NCBI GenBank assembly: GCA_037903475.1
Contig: JBAJFG010000126.1
Coordinates: 1 to 64,000, forward strand
DNA length: 64,000 nucleotides
Direction: 5' to 3'
Origin: Ancylostoma caninum
Lineage: Eukaryota > Nematoda > Chromadorea > Rhabditida > Ancylostomatidae
Each line of letters begins with the position of its first letter. The stretch's first letter is position 1. Made by a program: the position numbers and the translations under genes. The notes beneath the pieces are model-generated. The model was not told the origin of the DNA. It made no database searches and saw only the letters and a program-made list of their open reading frames with translations. Below are positions 1-9,853 of this stretch, one piece after another.

Positions 1-282
1 TGTATATATGACGCTGCCAACTAATTTGTCCGCATAAAAATGCAAGTTGGGAATGAATGGCCGCAATCCGGACCGTTCGGGGTACGGCACAGTGAAAATG
101 AAGTGGTGGCATAACTCGTTCGGATTTTGCCATTCATTCTCTACTTTGCATTCTTGCGAGGACAAATTAGTTGGCAGCTTCATATATCGTTCACAGAAAA
201 TTCGTGGATCCCTTTTTCTTGTCAAGATTGTCCTTTCATCGAGTATTTGTTTGGGTTATGAATTCGCTCGTAAGTGACGTAC

Positions 283-413
283 CTCCTTCTTCGTGTTGAC
301 GTCTTCGACTTTATAAACAGCACCACATCCACCTTCTCCAAGCTTCTTCAATATGGCGCAACGCTTACCAATCACTTTACCCTTTGGTATTTGAATGGGG
401 CCAGAATCCGATA
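283..413 (-). pseudogene. TTBK-like kinase N-lobe exon, left-arm copy
   Basis: This is the minus-strand mirror of the exon at 4506-4636, also 131 bp, with the same CAG acceptor and GTACGT donor. It encodes a protein-kinase glycine-rich loop (GEGGCGAVYKV) preceded by KVIGKR. Compared with the right-arm copy, the Trp-Arg after GKR, which is a conserved feature of CK1/TTBK kinases, is replaced by Cys-Ala. That replacement marks this copy as the diverged one. I found no downstream kinase exon on this strand within the window, so it is called a pseudo-exon carried by the palindrome. If the gene continues left of the window it could still be used. Confidence 0.6.
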
Positions 414-616
414 CTGGAAACCCAGTTCAGATACGGAGAAGGAACCGTCGATCTAGAGATATTTCAACCAAAGGCAAACCCATGGAGTTGCCACCAATCT
501 GCTGTGAAGCCTCTAATCCGAGGCCTACCACCTCCCGTCAGCACATCACACAACGAAAACAATATCTGAATGATCTATAATGAAAAAATATCTCAATGAC
601 ATTGATACGAATAACT

Positions 617-812
617 CAGACACGGTGAAAAGGGAGTTGGGGGGGGGGGGACACTCTATAAAAGGTCATAGGCTTCACCTTGTAAGCCTAAATGAAAGCA
701 CTAGCCTAAGCCTAAGCCTAATCCTATGCTTAAGCATGGGTTTAAGCCTAAGCCTAGGGCTTAGACATAGGCTTCACAGCAGTGGCACCCCTCAACTCCC
801 TTTTCACACTCA
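617..812. repeat. Telomere-like (GCCTAA) tract between short inverted repeats, left arm
   Basis: From about 661 to 775 the sequence is rich in GCCTAA/TTAGGC words, including three consecutive copies near 694-712, mixed with degenerate forms such as GCTTAAGC and CCTAGGGC. TTAGGC is the telomere repeat of C. elegans and relatives. The tract is bracketed by an inverted repeat: GTGAAAAGGGAGTTGGGG near 626 and CCCCTCAACTCCCTTTTCAC near 788. It also occurs in the other arm. It could be a captured or healed telomere fragment, or a chance repeat of similar composition. Confidence 0.6.
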
Positions 813-1586
813 GACACTTCATGCGGCCGGCCCGCTCTACCATTGTCGGCCGGAGAATCACCGGGTCGGAGCCCGGCCGGTAATGGTAGAGGAGGCCGGC
901 CGGCGGTGCTCTTCCGCTCAGCCGGAACTGCTCCAACTCGAGCGGGTACAGCCGCTACTGCTCAAAATCGCGTGCTCAGGGCAAAGTTGTCCGCGAGTAC
1001 CCCTCAAATGGCAGCAATTAATGGCGCTTGGCGTCCGGTTGCGCAGTGCCTCGCACAGAAGAGCTCCGGGCTCTACGCAGCTGTGGACTGTAGTGATAAA
1101 AAGGCGACACAAGTCAGCAAATTCTCATCAGGAACTGGAAAAGGTGCCTCTCTGCATCTCGCTCACCTGTTTCCGCAGTGTTAGCTTTCTTCTACCACCG
1201 GTTGGAATCGAACCAAGCTGATCTTTGTTTCTGGCTGTTTGAGTGCTTCTGATCTGTCTCTCTCGGCGTATACCTTCACATCTTATCACTACCCTATTAA
1301 CACTGACCGACCATTCCGACGGGGTTGGCAGGAATGCTACCGTAGTCGATCGGCCGGCCGGAAGGTTATCATGGTCGATCGGGCCGGCTCGAAGGTTGTA
1401 GTGGTCGACGGGCCGGCCGCCTATGAAACAATCCCCGGTCGGTTGTAGATGTGGTAGAGCGGCCGGCCGGTGATGAGCTGCTGCGCGCCGGTATGCGGTG
1501 ATGGACTGGACGCCGGTCACTGATCAGCAGCCGTTCGGCCGGTCGGCACCTACTGGTCGGGGGGCCGGCCGCACTAAGTGTCTGAG
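809..1586. mobile_element. GC-rich TIR element, left arm
   Basis: Terminal inverted repeats of about 24 bp begin CTCAGACACTT and run into GCGGCCGGCCC; the two ends match at about 22 of 24 positions. The ~780-bp body is much more GC-rich than its surroundings and carries many GGCCGGCC or near-identical words, several followed by GGAAGGTT or next to TGGTCGA. No transposase is visible. It looks like a non-autonomous DNA transposon. I could not fix a target-site duplication because the ends abut another inverted repeat. Confidence 0.55.
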
Positions 1587-2107
1587 AAGGGCAATTTACG
1601 CTTAGGGCTTTCTACACAGCGACGCTGTCGCTGCGACCGTTCACCACCACAAGTTTACTCACAGGCTCCTATGCCAGCACGGTATTCCATGCAAACTGTA
1701 TGATAAGATATGAGAACTCGTAACATTCCGTTCTCATCATTTCCATTCATTTTCTTCACTGCGACGGTGTCGCTGTGAAGTATGCCATGAGCCTTATACT
1801 AATTATAATACTCATTCCATTGGAATTCCTGATAGTTACTTTCCACAAACGTTATACAAACCCACGTACATAACTTTCACATCAACTTGGTATGGTCGGC
1901 AGCGCCTCATAGCACAGCAATGGCCCAACTTTGCAGACTTCACGTTTCTCTTCGTATGGACAACGGGATGTCGACCATCTTCACAGGTTCGAACTCCCCT
2001 CATGCCTTTCCCCCACTTTTGGGCGCCGGCGCACTCTTATCAGTGAACATGTCTCCCCCACTTATCTGTATGTATAAAGTAGAATGTATGTGTGTGTATG
2101 TATGTAT

Positions 2108-2700
2108 GTTCCTTATAGAAATCGCGGGGGGTGAACCGATCGGGACCAAAGTTCGCAAGCTTATTCCTCATGGGCCGGCGGATGTTTTAGGCCGTGCCAG
2201 ACATTATCGATTGATTCATCGATTTTATTGATTTTTCGCTACTTTTGCTCAGGGGCGGCGAGGACATGTCTAATGGGTTTGTCAATGCGCTGAACACGAA
2301 TATGATAACCGTTTTGCACCAAATATCGATTTATCGATTTTATTGATTTTTCGATATTTTTGCCCGAGGGTCGGTAGGGACAGGTCTACTGGGGTTTCTC
2401 AATGCGCTGAACACGAATGATAAACAACATATGATAATGATAAACATTTGTGGCAAACATTTAGCGTAGAATTTAGAGTTATTGGTATGATTTTTCGCCA
2501 TTTTCGTCCACGGGCCGGTGAATACGTGTCTACTAGGATTTTCCATTGCGCTGTACACGAATATGACAACTACTCTCCACGGATATATCGACTCAGTAAC
2601 TTCTTCTGCTCTTTCTCCGCTTTTAGAAAGGAACGGGGTAAGAATGTGTTCTCTGCATCAATCGAAAACGCTAAACCCTAAGTACGAATATGGCAACTGC
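2108..2700 (+). repeat. Imperfect ~120-140 bp tandem repeat, dispersed family
   Basis: Three degenerate units each contain a block like ATTTTTCGNNATTTTTG, a GGCGGT-like segment, and GCGCTGAACACGAATATGA (near 2290, 2408 and 2550). The start of the unit, TAGAAATCG followed by GAACCGATCGGGACCA, recurs at 27.7 kb, so this is a dispersed repeat. No open frame with recognisable similarity was seen. Confidence 0.7.
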
Positions 2701-2884
2701 TTTCCATGAAATTGACACTGAAATAACAGTACTAACTTTTTGCTTACAGTTACCTGAGCCTGCTAATATGTTTACCACCAAAACTATAGGCATCCGCAAT
2801 GAATTTGTCGGCACTAGCAAATGTCCCCATTAGTGTGAAATTGCCGGGGTAGTAAAACACCCGAGCGAAGCCGGGTATACCGTA

Positions 2885-3098
2885 GGAACCTTTATAACTG
2901 CGTTGGATCCTCCTCGTAGCGCCCCTCCACTTTGTGAGGCCGCCGCACCTTCCAAACCGCGGTAGACTCGTAGCTCTGCACTTCCCATCCTTTAGAGCTT
3001 CTCTTCATTCTCTGAACCTCACCGTAACCGTCCCTTTCATCATGTTGACCTCGCAATCACCATCAATGACCAATCGGGGATTCTCACACGAACACACA
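2885..3098 (-). mobile_element. Fragment of hairpin/satellite element
   Basis: The stretch with AACCGCGGTAGACTCG, TTAGAGCTTCTCTTCATTC, and CATGTTGACCTCGCAATCA closely parallels 9660-9800, which is the region just outside the 59-bp array in the complete elements. It includes one decayed satellite unit (GGATCC...CCACTTTGTGAGGCC). No hairpin end is present, so this is a truncated copy in the palindrome spacer. Confidence 0.75.
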
Positions 3099-3329
3099 GA
3101 ATGAGTATTATAATTAGTATAAGGCTCATGGCATACTTCACAGCGACACCGTCGCAGTGAAGAAAATGAATGGAAATGATGAGAACGGAATGTTACGAGT
3201 TCTCATATCTTATCATACAGTTTGCATGGAATACCGTGCTGGCATAGGAGCCTGTGAGTAAACTTGTGGTGGTGAACGGTCGCAGCGACAGCGTCGCTGC
3301 GTAGAAAGCCCTAAGCGTAAATTGCCCTT

Positions 3330-4109
3330 CTCAGACACTTAGTGCGGCCGGCCCCCCGACCAGTAGGTGCCGACCGGCCGAACGGCTGCTGATCAGTGAC
3401 CGGCGTCCAGTCCATCACCGCATACCGGCGCGCAGCAGCTCATCACCGGCCGGCCGCTCTACCACATCTACAACCGACCGGGGATTGTTTCATAGGCGGC
3501 CGGCCCGTCGACCACTACAACCTTCGAGCCGGCCCGATCGACCATGATAACCTTCCGGCCGGCCGATCGACTACGGTAGCATTCCTGCCAACCCCGTCGG
3601 AATGGTCGGTCAGTGTTAATAGGGTAGTGATAAGATGTGAAGGTATACGCCGAGAGAGACAGATCAGAAGCACTCTCAAACAGCCAGAAACAAAGATCAG
3701 CTTGGTTCGATTCCAACCGGTGGTAGAAGAAAGCTAACACTGCGGAAACAGGTGAGCGAGATGCAGAGAGGCACCTTTTCCAGTTCCTGATGAGAATTTG
3801 CTGACTTGTGTCGCCTTTTTATCACTACAGTCCACAGCTGCGTAGAGCCCGGAGCTCTTCTGTGCGAGGCACTGCGCAAGCGGACGCCAAGCGCCATTAA
3901 TTGCTGCCATTTGAGGGGTACTCGCAGACAACTTTGCCCTGAGCACGCGATTTTGAGCACTAGCGGCTGTACCCGCTCGATTTGGAGCAGTTCCGGCTGA
4001 GCGGAAGAGCACCGCCGGCCGGCCTCCTCTACCATTACCGGCCGGGCTCCGACCCGGTGATTCTCCGGCCGACAATGGTAGAGCGGGCCGGCCGCATGGA
4101 GTGTCTGAG
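3330..4109. mobile_element. GC-rich TIR element, right arm
   Basis: This is the mirror copy of 809-1586, starting CTCAGACACTTAGTGCGGCC and ending in the complementary GTGTCTGAG at 4109. It has the same GGCCGGCC-dense body. It differs from the left copy by a few substitutions, so it travelled with, or predates, formation of the palindrome. Confidence 0.55.
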
Positions 4110-4140
4110 TGTGAAAAGGGAGTTGAGGGGTGCCACTGCT

Positions 4141-4240
4141 GTGAAGCCTATGTCTAAGCCCTAGGCTTAGGCTTAAACCCATGCTTAAGCATAGGATTAG
4201 GCTTAGGCTTAGGCTAGTGCTTTCATTTAGGCTTACAAGG
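4141..4240. repeat. Telomere-like (TTAGGC) tract, right arm
   Basis: This tract contains consecutive TTAGGC copies near 4200-4212 and degenerate neighbours (CTAGGCTTAGGCTTAAACCC). It is the mirror of the left-arm tract. The repeat is not long enough or pure enough to be a functional telomere. Confidence 0.6.
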
Positions 4241-4505
4241 TAAAGCCTATGACCTTTTATAGAGTGTCCCCCCCCCAACTCCCTTTTCACCGTGTCTGAG
4301 TTATTCGTATCAATGTCATTGAGATATTTTTTCATTATAGATCATTCAGATATTGTTTTCGTTGTGTGATGTGCTGACGGGAGGTGGTAGGCCTCAATTT
4401 GTTAGAGGCTTCACAGCAGATTGGTGGCAACTCCATGGGTTTGCCTTTGGTTGAAATATCTCTGAGATCAACGGTTCCTTCTCCGTATCTGAACTGGGTT
4501 TCCAG

Positions 4506-4636
4506 TATCGGATTCTGGCCCCGTTCAAATACCAAAGGGTAAAGTGATTGGTAAGCGTTGGCGCATATTGAAGAAGCTTGGAGAAGGTGGATGTGGTGCT
4601 GTTTATAAAGTCGAAGACGTCAACACGAAGAAGGAG
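4506..4636 (+). CDS. TTBK/CK1-like kinase N-lobe exon
   Basis: The 131-bp exon has a TTTCCAG acceptor and a GAG|GTACGT donor. It starts with two bases of a split codon and ends in phase 0. It encodes SDSGPVQIPKGKVIGKRWRI followed by LKKLGEGGCGAVYKVEDVNTKKE, which is the start of a protein kinase domain. The KRW motif and the GEGGCGAVYKV loop are typical of the tau-tubulin kinase branch of the CK1 group. The conserved VAIK-type lysine would lie on the next exon. The strand and phase agree with the kinase exons at 34-39 kb, but about 80 residues of the N-lobe and early C-lobe are missing between them, so joining the two is only a hypothesis. It may instead be a captured exon in the palindrome. 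Confidence 0.65.
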
Positions 4637-4920
4637 GTACGTCACTTACGAGCGAATTCATAACCCAAACAAATACTCGATGAAAGGACAATCTTGACAA
4701 GAAAAAGGGATCCACGAATTTTCTGTGAACGATATATGACGCTGCCAACTAATTTGTCCTCGCAAAAATGCAAAGTAGAGCATGAATGGCAGAATCCGAA
4801 CGCTTCCAGTTATGCCACCATTTCATTTTCACTGTGCCATGCCCCGAACGGTCCGGATTGTGGCCATTCATTCCCAACTTGCATTTTTACGCGGACAAAT
4901 TAGTTGGCAGCGTCATATAT

Positions 4921-7130
4921 ACAGCGAAGAGAGATGTGATCTTGCTGCAAATATCAACTGAAAATGCTCTGGTCACCTTAAGCTGTATCCATAGTACGCG
5001 TCGGACACGAAGTAAACTCGTCTCATTGCGTTTCTCCATCGCTTGCTGACCTCCTTCCCACTATGTGTGTGCGCCGGCAGACTCCTCGAGCTCTCACTAA
5101 GCGGAGCCATCTTCCCTTTACCGTAGTGTGTATCCTCCCTCAATACGATGCACCAGCGCCTCCCTTGCTCATTCAATGGGTCCGCCGATTTTCGCCTTTC
5201 TCTTCTTTCTAGTGGCGTCCTACCCGTCTCTTTCCTTTTATACATTCTTGCGATCACAGGCCAGCATCACTCATTCTAAGTGGGGTGTAAACAGCTTAGC
5301 TAATAAGAGGTTAACATGTCTGAACATGGCTAAAAGTGGACTGAAATCTCTTTGAAGGCTGTGTATCAGATCAGGGACCGCGTTCGAGACTCTCACCTCA
5401 GTCGAACATGTGCGAGCCGCTAAGCACAACCATGCACTTTGAGGTCTAGGGGAACGTCGAAAAGAGATAAGCCGTTTGGACAACCGTGCCTGGCTGCCCT
5501 CTTATCACTCACATTTGTTATGCTGGATTCATAGTAATCCTGCATCCGTTCACTGGCTGCCTACTTGAGCGGGTGAACATGTTCTCCGAAATGAAGAATC
5601 CTTGAAGCGATCACTTTTATCTCCGCGAAGAATTTCCAAATTTCGAGATTCTTCATCTCTCACTACTTGGCTCCGCCATAGGAAGAGTGCGCAAGCGTTC
5701 AGTAGTGGGGAAGCAAAATCGCCCTATGCTGGGATGCATAAGGCGTTTATCACGAAACCAAAGATGGTTAAAGCGATTGGTCACCAATAGACCAAGTAAT
5801 ATTAGGAGATGTATGACGCAAAAGTAGGATTGCTAACCTGGTCTCGCTTGGTTGTGCGTTTATGACTGCTAGCCCTAGAAATTCACCCTCCAGGCGCTGG
5901 AAGCTGCTGACTGCTGAACTGCTATGTAGGCTTGTTGACGCTACATCCCCGCCGTGTCTGTTCCTCTTCCCTGCATCTGAATGATGCTCACCCTTCTCCT
6001 TCGCTTATACATATACCCATAGATAGCTGTTATCATTTGCAGCTCGTTTATATCAAGACAAAACATGTAAATCAATGATAGGGCAGCCAGGTATGGCTGT
6101 CCAAACGGCATTTCTCGAGACTAGAAGAGTCCTACTGCGGTTGCCTGATGGGCATGTACAACACAGCGGCACCTATTACCACAATACACACAACACAGAC
6201 AGCATACACACATCACTCCACACCAAGCAGGGCTGCGTCAAGGCTGCGTCTTAGGAAAACCTTCGTCATACTACCTCAACTGTGACTTCCGCAGGCATCG
6301 CTGGTCTCCGCTGCGGTCTGCGGAAATCTAGTGCATGCTGCGGATGCCCGATTCGCTGGTCTTAGTAGAGGGTCGCGAATAAATGCTTACTGTTCACGTC
6401 TGTAATAGTGGAAGTTGCTCATAGTTGATCGATGACTTAGATCATCTTTCTCTTAAGCAGTGTTCTCGTGCTAATTGGTGTCAAATTCGTTAGAAAAAGA
6501 TTAAATGCGTTCCGACTCTCGGTTGCGTAGCGATCGATGTTGGTGGGCAGATTGAGATTGGGAGGGGCGGGGGGGGGTTAGAGCGAAGCGCTATGGGCTA
6601 TTATCTTTCCCTGTTCATTCTGAAGAAAAAAAGATTCATTCTCTGAGAACTAAATTCCTCCCATTTTTCTGGATGTTAGAAACTTACAATTTAGGCAGCA
6701 CTAAAGGCCGAATCAAATTTTGTTTCCGGTGGAAGTGTTTTGAAACTTGAGGTTCAGGTGAGATGTCGTGTATGTAGTACTTAGTTACTTTACTGAACGT
6801 TGTCGTGCTCATATAAATATGTTGTTCACACAAATAAATATATAAACCAACCAGGATCCGTGGACCCGAGTGTTTTCCTTGTGGTCCCTTTATCTGAGTG
6901 AAAAAGTTCGAACAAAACTCATTTATTCCACATGCATTTTCAGTCCAGCAATTTCTCGAACTCCATTCCAAATTTCGTGTAATTTGTTATGATATCATTA
7001 TTGTACCGAAAGTTGGTAGTTTATGTAGCATGGAATCATTCCAAAATTTATCATCAATTTATCAATTACATCCCCAATATTCACCATTAAAAAGCCAAGG
7101 TTTCACTCCAGGAGTCGTTATAGAGATTTA
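4921..7130. other. No gene seen
   Basis: Only short frames without coding character are present. Near 5700-5790 and 6060-6240 there is ordinary intergenic sequence with a short CA-rich stretch, and near 6565 a G-run. Nothing here matches the neighbouring repeat families clearly. Confidence 0.6.
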
Positions 7131-7132
7131 TA

Positions 7133-8374
7133 TTAGGTTGCCGCGAAAGTTTCCCGCCACTATTCGATCTTTTTTCAATTTTATTTTTTTATTCAATACA
7201 GCTGATATTCAATGTACATGTGAGCCATTATTATCTACAATGTGTTGCCATTTAACCGGTAACTTGTGGATTCCGATTGCGTAGAAATTCTGAGATTTTG
7301 ATGCGAAAAACTCGCCGAGCCACTTTTTGAGTAGTTCCAAATCGTCGAACTTCCTGTTTCTCAGGTGATTAGATAACGACAAGAAAAGATGGTAGTCTGT
7401 GGGCGCTAGGTCTGATGAATACGATGGGTGGGCCAGAATATGCCATCCTAAGCTCTGCAGATTTTGCTGGGTCTCTCTCGCAATGTGTGGACGAGCGTTG
7501 TCATGTAAGAAGTAAACTTTGTTTTGTTTCCCACGAAGAGCCGCAGCGACGCAATCCAGTCGCCTACAGTAGATTTCAGCGGAGACAGTAGAGTTTATTG
7601 GTAACAGTTCCCAGTGAATAATTCCTTTGCAGTTCCACCAAACACTAAGCATTACCTTCTGAGGGTGTAGTTCTGTTTGCGGCGTTGGGATCCCAGGTTC
7701 TCGCGTCCGAGCCACTGGCGCTTTCTCGTGTGGTTTGCGTCGAGGACCCACTTTTCATCACCGGTAACCAAGTAGTCCAGTCAGGTGAAAGTCCTTCGAA
7801 AAGTGAAAAGGTTCATGCATGCATGTCTGCGCACCTGGAGCTGGCGACCACTCAGATCGTGAGGTATCCATGCGCCGTACTTCCACGTCTTCCCGGCGCT
7901 GCGCAGGTGAACAGCCACTGTATTGTAATGACACCGGAGTTCATCTGCCAGTGCACGGGTATCGGCAGGGATCCTCTTCAATTAGCTCTAGGAGTCGCTC
8001 CTGATCGACTTCAACTGGTCGACCAGATCGTGGTTTATCCGGCAAGTCAAAATCGCCATTTCTGGACTTCCGAAACCAAACTTTGGCCGTGTCGTAGGAG
8101 ACGGTTGAGGGACCCATCGCATCACATGTTTTTTTTTGTCGCATCTCTTGCACTGCTGTTTTTTCTGAATTCGTAAAGCAGAAGGAGTCGAACCTGCTTC
8201 GAGTACAGGACGATTTCTTTGGCCATAATTCCAACCGAAAGCCAAAAGAAGGAAGGTGTAAGTACTCCATTGACCAACGCTTTATTTACGTCTCGGATAG
8301 AAAGATCCAAAACAATCCTGAGGAAATATGTAAGATTTCGAAGTGAATGGCGGGAAACTTTCGCGACAATCTAA
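7133..8374 (-). mobile_element. mariner-family DNA transposon
   Basis: Terminal inverted repeats of about 28 bp read TTAGGTTGCCGCGAAAGTTT... at 7133 and the complement of TTAGATTGTCGCGAAAGTTT... ending at 8374. Each end is flanked by TA (7131-7132 and 8375-8376), the expected target duplication. The length of 1242 bp is normal for mariner. It carries a broken transposase gene on the minus strand. Elements of this kind are known from hookworms and other nematodes, but I cannot assign a subfamily without a search. Confidence 0.93.
7209..8310 (-). pseudogene. mariner transposase, frameshifted
   Basis: Transposase fragments can be read in several minus-strand frames. In order they are an N-terminal helix-turn-helix part (VSYDTAKVWFRKSRNGDFDL, then DKPRSGRPVEVD), a second HTH-like part (ADELRCHYNTVAVHLRSAGK), the first catalytic region (TGDEKWVLDANHTRKRQW), and a long C-terminal frame ending at 7209. 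The last contains HDNARPH and, 34 residues after its Asp, the Asp of DLAPTDYHLF, the DD34D signature. At least two frameshifts, one near 7700-7740 and another near 7960, separate these parts, so no active enzyme can be made. In an intact element the product cuts and pastes the transposon at TA sites. Confidence 0.9.
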
Positions 8375-8376
8375 TA

Positions 8377-9003
8377 TATAAGCAGAATCTATGTGAGTTG
8401 CTGAGAACAATGACATACACAGAAGGCAACAAGGTCGTTAGGAACCCTATCTCTTCAAATTGTTTCATCAACGGAGGTTTCTAGAATTGTCGGTGCAGGT
8501 ACGGGCTGTCTTGTCAAGCGTCTCTTTTCTTCGAAGTGCCTTGCGTCGCTCCATCGATCTGATCGACATGAAGCGCATACGTTCGATTTTGCCGACTCAA
8601 ACTCGTACTTGAAACGTGCTAGGTTACGCGTCGAACGGCTTTTCGCAAGGTTCTATAATGGGTATATTGGGCTTACTTATTTTTTAATTTGAATTAAGTT
8701 TGAAAATTTGGTGACCCCTTCTCTTGAAGAAGGTGGGAGGGGAGGGGGTAGTAGGCGGCGAGTTTTTCCCCGAAGTGGAAATCTCACTTTTTGCACACAC
8801 ACACACCCTCGGAATCCCGCGCATTTCCTGCGTCCTTCACTGTACCATTGGAACGATGCATCTCTAAGGTATTACATAAGTTTCCGCTGTTTTCGCATAG
8901 GCATTTTCAAAGGCTCCTAATAAATGAATACCTATTAGATTTCGCGCATATCTAGATAGTGTTTTAAAGCACATTATCTCGCAAACATTCTGCATTATGA
9001 ATC
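8377..9003. other. No gene seen
   Basis: This is a short intergenic stretch with a G-rich patch near 8725-8760 and a CA run near 8796. It has no coding or repeat features I can support. Confidence 0.6.
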
Positions 9004-9850
9004 ACCAGTCTGGCCGTCCGGCTAACGCCGGACTTCCAGACGTATTGATGCTCGCTTAAACACAAAAGTGTAAATGGATTGATAAAATTTATATCCTTCC
9101 CGGCAATTCTATCGCTTTCCTGAGAACCCCTTGATTCCGCAGGTGGTAGCTTTTCCCCAAATGAACAAAGTTATGCTCTCCCATATGAGTGAAGTTAGTG
9201 GCCGTGAAGAATTGAGTGTAACCAATTTAGTGCAAATGTGATCTCGAAATGATTTGAGCTCAACTGGTTGTTCTGGTAATATAAGTGATAAGGGTCCACC
9301 GGTGTATATAAATGGAAAGGAAGGAGTGGTTCTTCTCCAAAGGAATGGAAAGAGAACACCGATACGAAAGGAAACAATGTACATCAAGGTGATTTAGGTA
9401 GGAGGGTCCGCCGAAACAGGGCAAGCGTACCACTCATGCAGAAATAGACCCGCCTGGTGAATTGCTATTACTTGTGGAAGCCAGCACACCCTTATCACAC
9501 CATTGGACCCAACTCCAGGCGTTTCCTTACTTTTAGACGCCGGCGCACCCTTATTACACCGTGGACCCGACTCCGGGCGTTTCCCCACTTTTGGACGCCG
9601 GCGCATCTTTATCACATCATTGGATCCTCCTCACGGCGTTTCTCCACTTTCTGCGCAGGCGCATCTTCCAAACCGCGTTAGACCCGTCCCTACTTTCCCT
9701 TCCGTTAGAGCTCCTCTTCATTCTTTGAACCTCACCATACCCGTTTCTATCATCATGTTGACCTCGCAATCAACATCACTGACCAGTCAGGGAATTTCGT
9801 TTCACACACACCCATACACACACGTGACAGACTAAGCCCTTCATTATAAG
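9004..9850 (-). mobile_element. Hairpin/satellite element, copy A
   Basis: Read on the minus strand, the element ends at 9004 with an imperfect hairpin (stem CCAGAC with GTCTGG outside, GCCGGAC with GTCCGGC inside, loop GTTA). It begins near 9850 with ACTTATAATGAAGGGC. From the hairpin inwards there is a GCGAGC-rich box, here shortened, a ~450-bp conserved body, about three 59-bp repeat units (9490-9665) and a ~180-bp outer region. The ends are not inverted repeats of each other. The asymmetric ends plus hairpin resemble non-autonomous Helitron/Helentron elements; this is inference. No protein-coding capacity is seen. Confidence 0.7.
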
Positions 9851-9853
9851 TCA

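Larger units (their letters stand above)
1..1817. repeat. Left arm of giant palindrome
   Basis: This arm is the reverse complement of 3099-4920 over its whole length: base 1 pairs with 4920, 283 with 4636 and 1817 with 3099. The two arms differ by scattered substitutions and small indels, for example in the length of the G-run near 640 and at CTAGAG versus CTGAGA near 456. The arm is cut by the window edge, so the repeat may extend further left. Inside, from the outer end, lie a kinase exon, a telomere-like tract and a GC-rich element with terminal inverted repeats. Both strands show mirrored open frames (580-1221 here, 3697-4335 in the other arm), which I treat as non-coding by-products. Confidence 0.93.
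1818..3098. other. Spacer of the giant palindrome
   Basis: This single-copy loop separates the two arms and holds no gene. It contains an imperfect tandem repeat at 2108-2700 and a fragment of the hairpin/satellite element at about 2885-3098, listed separately. The ~1.28 kb length is long enough that the arms would not be a simple short-loop hairpin. Confidence 0.85.
3099..4920. repeat. Right arm of giant palindrome
   Basis: This is the reverse complement of 1-1817. Its outer end at 4920 (AGCGTCATATATACA) matches the first bases of the window. It holds a GC-rich TIR element (3330-4109), a telomere-like tract (about 4140-4240) and a kinase exon (4506-4636). The left part of a unit beginning ATATGACGCTGCCAACTAATTTGTCC also occurs at 4735-4765, so the arm end itself contains a short inner inverted repeat: 4735-4815 against 4845-4916. 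Confidence 0.93.

Noticed and set aside
580..1221. 213-codon open frame in the left palindrome arm, mirrored at 3697-4335
   Set aside because: It crosses the telomere-like tract and the GC-rich element, with low-complexity Leu/Ser runs, and has no recognisable domain. Its conservation is explained by arm identity.
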